DNA from: NVTR01 sp036479015
GTDB lineage: Bacteria; Pseudomonadota; Alphaproteobacteria; Rhodobacterales; Rhodobacteraceae
NCBI GenBank assembly: GCA_036479015.1
Contig: JAZGFB010000039.1
Span: 1 to 64,000 of the forward strand
Direction of reading: 5' to 3'
DNA: 64,000 nucleotides
The notes under the pieces were generated by a model. The model worked only from the letters and a program-made list of their open reading frames with translations, was not told where the DNA came from and did not search any database. The position numbers and the translations under genes were made by a program. Positions 26,963-34,599 of the stretch are shown in pieces; within the stretch, counting starts at the first letter, position 1, and each line of letters opens with the position of its first letter.

Positions 26963-27373
26963 CTAAAAGCTTAGCACAACGTCTTGATCTGCCATCACAT
27001 CGGCCATTTCGGCGCGACTGATGATGCGGATCGACGGTTTTTCGGCGTAATCGTCATCTTCGTCTTCCCAGATGATTTCCTGTAGGTCGTCAGCCGTCAG
27101 GCCGCGCTCATCCAGGCTTTCCTGTTCCACGAACAGCTTGGTGACTTCATAGTCACCCAATGCGCGGAACGTGGGCGAGAAATTCTTGATACCGATTTCC
27201 TTGGTGTCCTGACCTTTGGTCAGTTGGAACACGCCGTCGTCAAGAAATGCCAAAGACACATCCTGATCAAAGGCGGCACCGATTAGCACCACTTCTAGGC
27301 TTTCCAGCGCATAGATGGTGCCATAAGGCGCCTTGCGGTTCACGTAGAGGAATTTTTTGATATTTTCTGACAT
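26963..27373 (-). CDS. dsrF: DsrF, sulfurtransferase subunit
   Basis: A 136-residue TusC/DsrF-family protein (KKFLYVNRKAPYGTIYALESLEVVL, then AAFDQDVSLAFLDDGVFQL). It has no cysteine in the visible sequence, consistent with DsrF being structural while DsrE carries the sulfur. It sits between dsrE and dsrH with a ten-base spacing on each side. Confidence 0.93.
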   Translation of the reverse strand: MSENIKKFLYVNRKAPYGTIYALESLEVVLIGAAFDQDVSLAFLDDGVFQLTKGQDTKEIGIKNFSPTFRALGDYEVTKLFVEQESLDERGLTADDLQEIIWEDEDDDYAEKPSIRIISRAEMADVMADQDVVLSF

Positions 27374-27382
27374 AATTTTCCC

Positions 27383-27775
27383 CTAGTCCCCGAACGTCAT
27401 AAGACGATCAGTCTGGATGCCCATTTCGATCAACTGGCCAAGGCCGGAAATCCGGAAACCATCGGCGATATTGTTGGCGTCTTTGCCCTGGCGTGTCGCT
27501 TCGTTTTCATCCAGCAGGCCACGGCGTTGTGCTGCGGCAATGCAGATCACCAGATCTACGTCATGTTCCTTGGCCAATGCTGACCATTGCTGCTGAATGT
27601 TGCGTTCATCCTGCGGTGGGATCGACAGGCGGGTGCCCACGTTCACACCGTCATGATAAAAGAACACACGCGGTATTTCATGCCCGGCCTCAAGCGCGGT
27701 TTTGGCAAAGTTATATGCCGTATCCGACGCTTGATGCGTGTAAGGGCCTTCGCTGACGACTATTCCAAACTTCAC
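27383..27775 (-). CDS. dsrE: DsrE, catalytic sulfurtransferase subunit
   Basis: A 130-residue TusD/DsrE-family protein. The conserved persulfide-carrying cysteine is Cys78 in DLVICIAAAQRRG, the same number as in the Allochromatium protein. It accepts sulfur from TusA and passes it to DsrC. It is 12 bases downstream of dsrB. Confidence 0.95.
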   Translation of the reverse strand: MKFGIVVSEGPYTHQASDTAYNFAKTALEAGHEIPRVFFYHDGVNVGTRLSIPPQDERNIQQQWSALAKEHDVDLVICIAAAQRRGLLDENEATRQGKDANNIADGFRISGLGQLIEMGIQTDRLMTFGD

Positions 27776-27787
27776 AGTAACAACCCC

Positions 27788-28876
27788 TTAGAAATGGATG
27801 TGCGCCGAGGCGTTCATGGTTTTGCGAGAGCCATCCCATGTGTCCAGATGGTGCTTGGTGAAAGCCAGGTCAGTCATGTCAAAGAAACGGTTCCAACCGA
27901 TACGGTCGATCCATTCGCCCATGCGCTCCCAGTGCTTGGCGTCGGCTTTGTAGGCTTCAACAATTCTGGCAACCACGGCTTTAACTTCCGGCCAATGGGG
28001 CGGGTTGTTGGGCAAGTTGGCGACAGCCAGCTTATGGAACGTTGGCTTGGTTCGGGCATTTGAATGCTTGCCACCAACCCAGATCGCAATCTTGGTGCTT
28101 TCAGCGCTGTTGATCTGCATTGGCGGGCACGGCGGGTAACAGGCGCCGCAGCAAATGCATTTCTTTTCGTCAATTTCCAGCGTCGGCTTGCCGTCAACCA
28201 TGGCGGGGCGGATCGCCGCAACCGGGCAACGGGCCACAACGGCGGGGCGTTCACAGACGTTGGCAACCATATCATGGTTGATTTTCGGCGGCTTGGTGTA
28301 TTGCACGTTGATCGCAATATCGCCCTGGCCGCCGCAGTTGATCTGACAACACGAAGTGGTGATCCGCAGGCGGTTTGGCATCTTTTCCTGAATAAATTCA
28401 GCGTGCAGATAATCCATCAGGCCCTTCACAACACCAGAGGCGTCAGTGCCCGGAATATCGCAATGCAGCCAACCCTGGGTGTGGGATATCATTGAAACCG
28501 ACGCACCTGTGCCGCCAACAGGGAAACCTTCAGCACCAAGTGCCTGGATCAGTGGCTCTACCATTTCTTCTTTGGAGACCATGTATTCAATATTTGAACG
28601 GGTGGTGAAACGCACGTGACCTTCGGCATACTTGTCACCGATGTCGCAAAGCGTGCGGATGGTGAAAACATCCATCTGGCGCTGGGTTCCAGCACGAACT
28701 GTGAAAATTTCATCGCCTGACTTAGAGACGTGACGCAAGACACCTGCTTTTGGACGCTCATGCCAAGCCCAGGCACCGTGGTTTTCTTTCATCACCGGGT
28801 GCATGTACTGGTAATGGTCCGGCACGCCAATTTCATCGGCTGCCCTTGGCTTCACTTTTTCTGCGACTTCGTTCAT
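27788..28876 (-). CDS. dsrB: Reverse dissimilatory sulfite reductase beta subunit
   Basis: A 362-residue subunit of siroheme sulfite reductase. Cysteine motifs are present: TSCCQINCGGQG in the siroheme region, and a ferredoxin domain with CICCGACYPPCPPM. The C-terminus closes with AHIHF. The associated dsrL, dsrEFH and tusA show this is the oxidative type. The start at 28876 has a GGGAGAG site. Confidence 0.95.
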   Translation of the reverse strand: MNEVAEKVKPRAADEIGVPDHYQYMHPVMKENHGAWAWHERPKAGVLRHVSKSGDEIFTVRAGTQRQMDVFTIRTLCDIGDKYAEGHVRFTTRSNIEYMVSKEEMVEPLIQALGAEGFPVGGTGASVSMISHTQGWLHCDIPGTDASGVVKGLMDYLHAEFIQEKMPNRLRITTSCCQINCGGQGDIAINVQYTKPPKINHDMVANVCERPAVVARCPVAAIRPAMVDGKPTLEIDEKKCICCGACYPPCPPMQINSAESTKIAIWVGGKHSNARTKPTFHKLAVANLPNNPPHWPEVKAVVARIVEAYKADAKHWERMGEWIDRIGWNRFFDMTDLAFTKHHLDTWDGSRKTMNASAHIHF

Positions 28877-28947
28877 TTCTGCTCTCCCTATTCGCGGACC
28901 GGATTAAGGGCGCGAATTAATTCTGTTTGACCGGTAGCTGGTGCAGG

Positions 28948-30249
28948 CTATTCGCCTGCAACCGTCATACCTGCTTCCAGTGCTTTACGTTCAAACCACT
29001 TGGCTGCTTCATCATCAAAGTCATCGGTGCGTACATAGCTGGATGTGCGCGGGTGGTTGACCATGTTTGGATCAGCCTCAACGCCAACTGCCTCCAGGAA
29101 TGCCGGTAGGCCGATACGGTCGATGGTTTCACCAATGCGTTCATGCTCTAGTGCGTTGTCCGCAAAGAATTCGATGCAGGTTTCAGCAAATTCTTCCAGC
29201 TCTTCATAGTCTTCGTCGGTGTCCAGCTTCATGAATGGCACGATCATTGTGCCCATTAGGTCACCAACTTTCAGCGAGCGCTTGCCGCCGATCATGATCG
29301 AAACGCCCTTGTCGTCGCCGACGGACAGGGCCTTGGTCATGACATTGATACAGTGCATGCAGCGCACGCAGCTTTGGTTGTCCACATCCAGCGTGTCATC
29401 ATCGTTCAACGACAGCGCGCGGGTTGGGCACATGGATACAACAGTGTCGATCATGTATTTGCGGCCAACCTTGGCGACGTGTTCTTTGACCTTTTCCTGA
29501 TCAACCTTCATATCGTCGCGCCATGTGCCAATTACGGCAAAGTCAGCGCGGTGAATGGCGTTTACACAGTCATTGCCGCAGCCCGAAAATTTGAATTTAA
29601 ACTTATATGGCAGGGATGGGCGGTGCATTTCGTCCAAGAAGCGGTTGATGACGCCGCGATGCGCGCGGGCTTCGTCATAGCAAGATTGCTCGCAACGGGC
29701 AGCACCTACGCAGCTCATCGAGGTCCGCAAAGCAGGGCCCGCACCGCCAAGGTCAAAGCCCAGCTCGTTCAATTCATCAAACGCATGCTGTGTCGCCTCG
29801 GACGAGCAACCCTGGAACATAATGTCGCCAGACTGGCCGTGAAACGCGATCAGGCCGGAACCGTGACGCTCCCAGATGTCGCAAAGTTTGCGCAGGATGT
29901 CAGTTGTATAGTGAAAACCTGGGGGCGGCATAACACGCAGGGTGTGGAATTCTTTTGATTCTGGAAATTTGTCGGCAACTTCGGAAAACCGGGGAATAAT
30001 ACCGCCGCCATATCCGTAGACGGACACTGTGCCGCCCTTCCAATAGCCTAGACGGTTTTCATATGAATGCTCTAACTGACCCAAAAGGTCGTTCATCATC
30101 GGGGCGTATTTTTCTTCTTTTGAATCGCGAAGACGCTTAAGGCCTGTAACGAAAGAGGGCCAAGGGCCATCTTCCAACTGATCCAACATAGGTGTCGGGT
30201 GTTGCTCGACCTGTTTGGACGCATCGTCCATCGAATCACCATCTTTCAT
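28948..30249 (-). CDS. dsrA: Reverse dissimilatory sulfite reductase alpha subunit
   Basis: A 433-residue subunit, first gene of the dsr operon. The siroheme/[4Fe-4S] ligands appear as SCVGAARC (CX5C) and SGCGNDC (CX3C), and a ferredoxin domain follows (SMCPTRAL, CVRCMHC). With DsrB it oxidises DsrC-bound sulfane sulfur to sulfite in the cytoplasm. The ATG at 30249 is preceded by GGGAGAAAACTG. The upstream 266 bases are an A/T-rich promoter region shared with the divergent dioxygenase gene. Confidence 0.96.
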   Translation of the reverse strand: MKDGDSMDDASKQVEQHPTPMLDQLEDGPWPSFVTGLKRLRDSKEEKYAPMMNDLLGQLEHSYENRLGYWKGGTVSVYGYGGGIIPRFSEVADKFPESKEFHTLRVMPPPGFHYTTDILRKLCDIWERHGSGLIAFHGQSGDIMFQGCSSEATQHAFDELNELGFDLGGAGPALRTSMSCVGAARCEQSCYDEARAHRGVINRFLDEMHRPSLPYKFKFKFSGCGNDCVNAIHRADFAVIGTWRDDMKVDQEKVKEHVAKVGRKYMIDTVVSMCPTRALSLNDDDTLDVDNQSCVRCMHCINVMTKALSVGDDKGVSIMIGGKRSLKVGDLMGTMIVPFMKLDTDEDYEELEEFAETCIEFFADNALEHERIGETIDRIGLPAFLEAVGVEADPNMVNHPRTSSYVRTDDFDDEAAKWFERKALEAGMTVAGE

Positions 30250-30398
30250 CAGTTTTCTCCCTTACGTTCTGTTCGCGCTGCCCGGTTGGGGCAATTTGTC
30301 GTTACGACGTGCACACTTACTTATATGTTAAAGCTAAACTTTCAGCGTATTTGGTTCACCGGCCTTAATAGTACCATATATCATATCCTATTTTTATA

Positions 30399-30417
30399 TT
30401 ACAATTATTGAATGTAA
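30399..30417. promoter_or_regulatory. Imperfect palindrome in the dsrA/dioxygenase divergent promoter
   Basis: TTACAATTATTGAATGTAA pairs at seven of nine positions around a central T. It lies about 150 bases upstream of dsrA and 100 bases upstream of the dioxygenase gene, in the only A/T-rich region between them. It is a candidate operator for the sulfur regulon. No matching regulator gene is seen in the dsr cluster. Confidence 0.35.
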
Positions 30418-30515
30418 AGGCAAACCTGTGTAAATCTTATCCAAATGTATTGAGCGGGATGTTACATAATGGCATTAAGATATAGCAAATTAGCCAGCAT
30501 GTGTGGGAAAAATCA

Positions 30516-31439
30516 ATGGGCGTAGCTATGCGGCAATCGGACGCTCAATTCTCTTGGGCAACAGGGCCTGACGGGCTATATCAGGCGTGGCGTTCCCAAA
30601 AACTTGCAGCTGTGGCGCAAATTTCAGAGCCAACAAAGCCAATAGAGATTCGCAGTCTTGGCGCGCCTTCATCTGCCGAAATTGCCGAAATCACCCGCCG
30701 TTGCCAGGTATTGAACGCCGTTCCCTATGCCAGCGACCAGGATGCGGATCAGCCTGACATCATTCGGAACCAACTGCGCGGTTTCACCCAGGCATTCGGC
30801 TTGCAGATAGCCGAAACCCACAGATCTGCCGGGCAACAGGGGATCGTTGCGTTGCAGCAAAGTCAGAAAAGCAATCAGCGCGCCTATATTCCATACTCAA
30901 AAAAGCCGATGAACTGGCATACTGATGGGTATTATAATGGGCCGGACGAAAAAATCCGCGCCATGGTGCTGCACTGTGTGCAACCGGCCAAGGATGGTGG
31001 GGTAAACCAGTTTTTGGACCCGGAAATTGCCTATATTCGTCTACGGGACGAAAACCCAAGCTATATAGATGCGCTGATGCACCCGCGCGCCATGACCATA
31101 CCTGAGAACCAAGAACCAGGTGGTACATTGCGCCCTGTCAGCATTGGCCCGGTATTTCTTAAGAACAGTGAAGCCGGGCATTTGGAAATGCGTTATACAG
31201 CGCGAACCCGCAGCATTGCCTGGCGCAAAGATGCACTGACCCAAGAGGCCGTTGAGTTTCTGGGTGGCGTCCTGCGTTCGGATGATCCGTTTATTCAAAC
31301 TATTAAGATGCAAGCTGGCGGGGGTGTATTGTGCAATAACTCGCTTCATAACCGGACTGGGTTTGATCCCAATCTAGACACGGACAGCGACCGATTAGTG
31401 TTTCGGGTTCGCTTTCACAATCGCGTTTCAGGGAGTTAG
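30516..31439 (+). CDS. TauD/TfdA-like Fe(II)/2-oxoglutarate dioxygenase
   Basis: A 307-residue enzyme with the iron-binding facial triad visible as NWHTDGYYNG (His135, Asp137) and the distal His278 in NSLHNRTGF, followed by an Arg (RLVFRVRF) suited to bind 2-oxoglutarate. The substrate cannot be read from sequence. TauD itself releases sulfite from taurine, so a sulfur link is possible. ATG 30516 is chosen, with GGGAAAA upstream. It is divergent from dsrA and closely followed by two small genes and siroheme synthase, which suggests a role tied to sulfur oxidation. Confidence 0.8.
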   Translation: MGVAMRQSDAQFSWATGPDGLYQAWRSQKLAAVAQISEPTKPIEIRSLGAPSSAEIAEITRRCQVLNAVPYASDQDADQPDIIRNQLRGFTQAFGLQIAETHRSAGQQGIVALQQSQKSNQRAYIPYSKKPMNWHTDGYYNGPDEKIRAMVLHCVQPAKDGGVNQFLDPEIAYIRLRDENPSYIDALMHPRAMTIPENQEPGGTLRPVSIGPVFLKNSEAGHLEMRYTARTRSIAWRKDALTQEAVEFLGGVLRSDDPFIQTIKMQAGGGVLCNNSLHNRTGFDPNLDTDSDRLVFRVRFHNRVSGS

Positions 31440-31441
31440 AA

Positions 31442-31639
31442 ATGGCTAAGCTAAGTGACTTAATAATACAGCATCCGGAGGTCGACAGTTTTGGTAAGCT
31501 GGAAAACCTGGTGGCCCATGCCGGTGAATCCGGGCAGATGTTTCTAGAATTCGATGTAAAGCCTGACTATCGAGACACCCCCAAAAAGTGGGAGTGGCGT
31601 CTTGAGGCTGTGTTTGCACGTGGGCTGAAATATGACTGA
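31442..31639 (+). CDS. Small soluble protein, unknown, dsr-linked
   Basis: A 65-residue protein (MAKLSDLIIQHPEVDSFGK...) with no cysteine, signal or membrane segment. The start is two bases after the dioxygenase stop, with the GGGAG site inside the dioxygenase end, and its stop overlaps the next gene by eight bases. Tight packing indicates co-translation with its neighbours. No family recognised. Confidence 0.65.
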   Translation: MAKLSDLIIQHPEVDSFGKLENLVAHAGESGQMFLEFDVKPDYRDTPKKWEWRLEAVFARGLKYD

Positions 31640-31850
31640 TGAGGTTATCACCCAACTGGGCGAGCTTGAGCTGCCGTTTGGCCGATATGTTAACATCAAG
31701 AATGTAGAACATGCTTCCGGGCTGAATATGCTGCGCTTGACACTGCGTGAAGGGCGGCGGTTTACCATCGTTGATCTTGATGCGAAATCTGCGGAAAAAC
31801 TGGGCGATCTGATGGCGCGCTGGGCCAGCGTGTCCGGTGCGACTGATTGA
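31632..31850 (+). CDS. Small soluble protein, unknown, dsr-linked
   Basis: A 72-residue protein with a beta-rich look (LELPFGRYVNIKNV, LRLTLREGRRFTIVDLD) and a helical C-terminus. It has no cysteine or metal motif. It overlaps the previous small gene by eight bases and precedes cysG by 20 bases. The two small proteins may act together or with the dioxygenase. Function unknown. Confidence 0.65.
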   Translation: MTDEVITQLGELELPFGRYVNIKNVEHASGLNMLRLTLREGRRFTIVDLDAKSAEKLGDLMARWASVSGATD

Positions 31851-31870
31851 TAAAATAAAGGCAATATAAC

Positions 31871-33310
31871 ATGGACTATCTTCCGATATTTCTGGACATT
31901 GATGACAAGGTTGTCGTTGTCGATGGTGGCGGCACGGTTGCGGCCAGACGTGCAGAGCGGGCCCTGCTATGCGGTGCCAAGGTGCATGTTTTTGACCCGG
32001 ACCTGAGCGATGAGTTCAACGACCTGCTTACCCACGATAACCTGACCCATTTCCCCCGGGCGATTAACGCAGGTGATGTTGCTGGGGCGATCGTGGCCTA
32101 TGGTGCATCAGAAGACGACGCGCGCGACAAAGTGCTGTTTGACGCGGCAAAGTCGGCGGGGGTTTTGTCAAACGTCGCGGATGTTGCTGAATATTGCGAC
32201 TTTATCACCCCATCTGTGGTGGATCGCTCCCCTTTGGTGGTGGCCATATCGTCGGGCGGAACCGCGCCGGTCATAGCCCGCATTTTGCGGGCCCGTATAG
32301 AATCACTGTTGCCACCTGCCTATGGCCGCATGGCGCATTTCATGGGAAAATTCCGCGCCGAAGTGTTGGCTAAGATCAACAGTACCACCGCACGTCGACG
32401 TTTTTGGGAACGCATGATCGATGGCCCGGCGGGCGATTTGTTCTTGGCCGGGGATGAAGCCAGTGCAACCAGCCACCTACAGGCGGCACTGTTAGATGAC
32501 AGCGCGCAAAACGGCACTGCCTCAAAGGGGGAGGTTTACCTGGTGGGGGCTGGGCCGGGGGATCCTGATCTGCTGACATTCAAGGCGCTTCGTCTTATGC
32601 AGCGTGCGGATGTTGTGCTTTATGACCGTTTGGTCGGGGATGAAATTGTTGATCTGTTGCGCCGTGACGCCGAGCGAATTTACGTGGGTAAACTGCCTAA
32701 CCAGCACACGATGTCCCAGGAAGATATCAGCCAGCTGATGGTGGATCTGGCCAAAAAGGGCAAGCGGGTGTTGCGCCTGAAGGGAGGCGATCCATTTGTC
32801 TTTGGGCGCGGTGGTGAGGAAATTGAAACCTTGGCTGAAAATGATATTCCATTTCAGGTGGTTCCGGGGATAACAGCCGCATCAGGTGCCACTGCCTATG
32901 CTGGCATTCCACTTACCCATAGGGATTACGCCCAGGCTTGCGTGTTTGTAACGGCCCATGGGCGCGAAGGCGTGCTGGGCTTGGATTGGGATGTATTACT
33001 GCGGCCAGCCCAGACCGTGGCGGTTTATATGGGGCTTTCAAGCCTAAAGGACCTAAGTGAACAGTTCGTCAACCGCGGTGCCAATCCTGACACCCCGGCG
33101 GCTATTATCGACAATGGCACCCGGCCCAATCAAAAGGTGGCCGTCGGCACTGTTAGTATGCTGCATGAATTGGCAGTTCAAAATGAACTGACCGGCCCGT
33201 CGATGATCGTTATTGGTGATGTTGTGCGGTTGCGCGAAAAGCTGCGCTGGTTTTCGGAGCATGATACAGCCAGATATTCTATGGGCCTGAGTGCGAAAGA
33301 GGCACTTTAG
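31871..33310 (+). CDS. cysG: Siroheme synthase (multifunctional CysG)
   Basis: A 479-residue protein. The N-terminal half is precorrin-2 dehydrogenase/sirohydrochlorin ferrochelatase (VVVDGGGTVAARRAERALLCG). The C-terminal half from about residue 216 is uroporphyrinogen-III methyltransferase (VYLVGAGPGDPDLLTFKAL, LRLKGGDPFVFGRGGEE, VVPGITAASG). It makes siroheme from uroporphyrinogen III. In this position it most likely supplies the DsrAB cofactor, which DsrN may then amidate. Confidence 0.95.
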   Translation: MDYLPIFLDIDDKVVVVDGGGTVAARRAERALLCGAKVHVFDPDLSDEFNDLLTHDNLTHFPRAINAGDVAGAIVAYGASEDDARDKVLFDAAKSAGVLSNVADVAEYCDFITPSVVDRSPLVVAISSGGTAPVIARILRARIESLLPPAYGRMAHFMGKFRAEVLAKINSTTARRRFWERMIDGPAGDLFLAGDEASATSHLQAALLDDSAQNGTASKGEVYLVGAGPGDPDLLTFKALRLMQRADVVLYDRLVGDEIVDLLRRDAERIYVGKLPNQHTMSQEDISQLMVDLAKKGKRVLRLKGGDPFVFGRGGEEIETLAENDIPFQVVPGITAASGATAYAGIPLTHRDYAQACVFVTAHGREGVLGLDWDVLLRPAQTVAVYMGLSSLKDLSEQFVNRGANPDTPAAIIDNGTRPNQKVAVGTVSMLHELAVQNELTGPSMIVIGDVVRLREKLRWFSEHDTARYSMGLSAKEAL

Positions 33311-33352
33311 CGGCAGTAAGGTCTAATTTCTTACCATTGGGCAAAAGTGTTT

Positions 33353-33396
33353 TGCCTAACATACAATCACATGCTAATTTGTGAAAGTGTTAGGCA
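33353..33396. promoter_or_regulatory. Nested perfect inverted repeats upstream of the YeeE-like gene
   Basis: TGCCTAACA (33353-33361) and TGTTAGGCA (33388-33396) form a perfect 9-bp inverted repeat. Inside it TCACA (33367-33371) pairs with TGTGA (33380-33384) around an 8-base loop. No T-run follows, so it is not a standard terminator. It could be an operator pair or an RNA leader structure in the 144 bases between cysG and the transporter gene. Confidence 0.5.
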
Positions 33397-33454
33397 GGCG
33401 CTTTGAGAACCGTGACTGGGTCACGGGGATACAGCGACAATAGATGGGTGGAAA

Positions 33455-34558
33455 ATGCTAGAAACTTTGAAAGAAATCGTCGTTGAAAATCCGGGGTTCT
33501 ACGTCGGCTGGGGCGGGCTGCTTATAGGCATAGTATTTGGTGTAATCGTTTACCGCACTAATTTTTGCACCATGGGCTCTATTTCCGATATTTTGTCATT
33601 TGGCGACTACAAGCGGTTCAGGTCGTGGTTGTTGGCTGCTGCCGTCGGGATTTTGGGCGTTGGGATGCTGGAATATATCGGCGTCGTTGACGTGGCCGAC
33701 TCAATTTATCTGACCCCAAATTTTGGCTGGTTGGCTAACATAGTTGGCGGGCTGATGTTTGGGTTCGGCATGGTTTTTGCAGGCGGCTGTATCAGCCGCA
33801 ACTTGGTTCGCGCTGGCGGTGGAGACCTGCGATCACTTGTGGTTCTGATGTTCACCGGCGTTTTTGGTTTCATGACAATCGGCGGATTGTTGGGCCCATT
33901 ACGTGTAAGCCTGTTTGGCCCGGCAACGCTTGATCTGACCGGGCGTGGAATGGCAACCCAAGGTGTTGATGAATTTTTGGCGGCCGCATCCGGTATGGGG
34001 CTGGCGGGCGCGAACACCGCAGCCGTTTTGGTGCTGGCGGGCGCGATACTGGTGTATTGCTTCAAAGATGCTGGGTTCAGAACATCGCCGAACCACATAT
34101 TCGCGGGTGTAGGAATTGGGCTGTGCGTTGTGGCTGGTTGGTTCCTGACCGGCTTGGCCCAAGACGAATTCGCGGATGTGCCGGTGCAACTGACGTCACT
34201 GACTTATGTGCGCCCCACCGGTGATACACTGGACTATATGATGCGATTTACTGCTTTGGGCGCACCGGGGTTCGGTGTGGTGACGTTGATTGGTGCGCTC
34301 TTGGGTGGTTTTCTGGGCGCGCTTTCACGCGGACGTCTGCATTTGACTACTTTTGCGGACAAAAAGGATTCTATCCGCAATATGTTTGGCGCGGCATTCA
34401 TGGGAATTGGCGGCGTATTGGCATTGGGCTGCACGGTTGGTCAGGGGCTAACCGGTGTGTCCACACTGGCGGTCGGCTCATTCATCACACTTGCCAGCAT
34501 TATTGGCGGCGCAGTTGCCGGTGTGAAATCTTTGGAATTTCTACTGTTGCGTGACTAA
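33455..34558 (+). CDS. YeeE/YedE family sulfur-compound transporter
   Basis: A 367-residue membrane protein with about nine to ten hydrophobic segments and the family cysteines in TNFCTMGSISD, FAGGCISRNLVRAGGGDLR and ALGCTVGQGLTGVS. In characterised homologues such cysteines pass thiosulfate or another sulfur species through the membrane. A location beside cysG and the dsr operon supports a sulfur import role here. The exact substrate is unknown. The single-gene form is a fusion-length YeeE/YedE rather than the split PmpAB type. Confidence 0.88.
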   Translation: MLETLKEIVVENPGFYVGWGGLLIGIVFGVIVYRTNFCTMGSISDILSFGDYKRFRSWLLAAAVGILGVGMLEYIGVVDVADSIYLTPNFGWLANIVGGLMFGFGMVFAGGCISRNLVRAGGGDLRSLVVLMFTGVFGFMTIGGLLGPLRVSLFGPATLDLTGRGMATQGVDEFLAAASGMGLAGANTAAVLVLAGAILVYCFKDAGFRTSPNHIFAGVGIGLCVVAGWFLTGLAQDEFADVPVQLTSLTYVRPTGDTLDYMMRFTALGAPGFGVVTLIGALLGGFLGALSRGRLHLTTFADKKDSIRNMFGAAFMGIGGVLALGCTVGQGLTGVSTLAVGSFITLASIIGGAVAGVKSLEFLLLRD

Positions 34559-34568
34559 ACCCAAGCAG

Positions 34569-34597
34569 CCCTGGGCATGGGATGGGCTTGCCCAGGG
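34569..34597. terminator. Inverted repeat between convergent yeeE-like and mrp genes
   Basis: Perfect 9-bp stem CCCTGGGCA / TGCCCAGGG with an 11-base loop, between two convergent stops. It lacks a T-run, so termination strength is uncertain. Confidence 0.5.
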
Positions 34598-34599
34598 TC

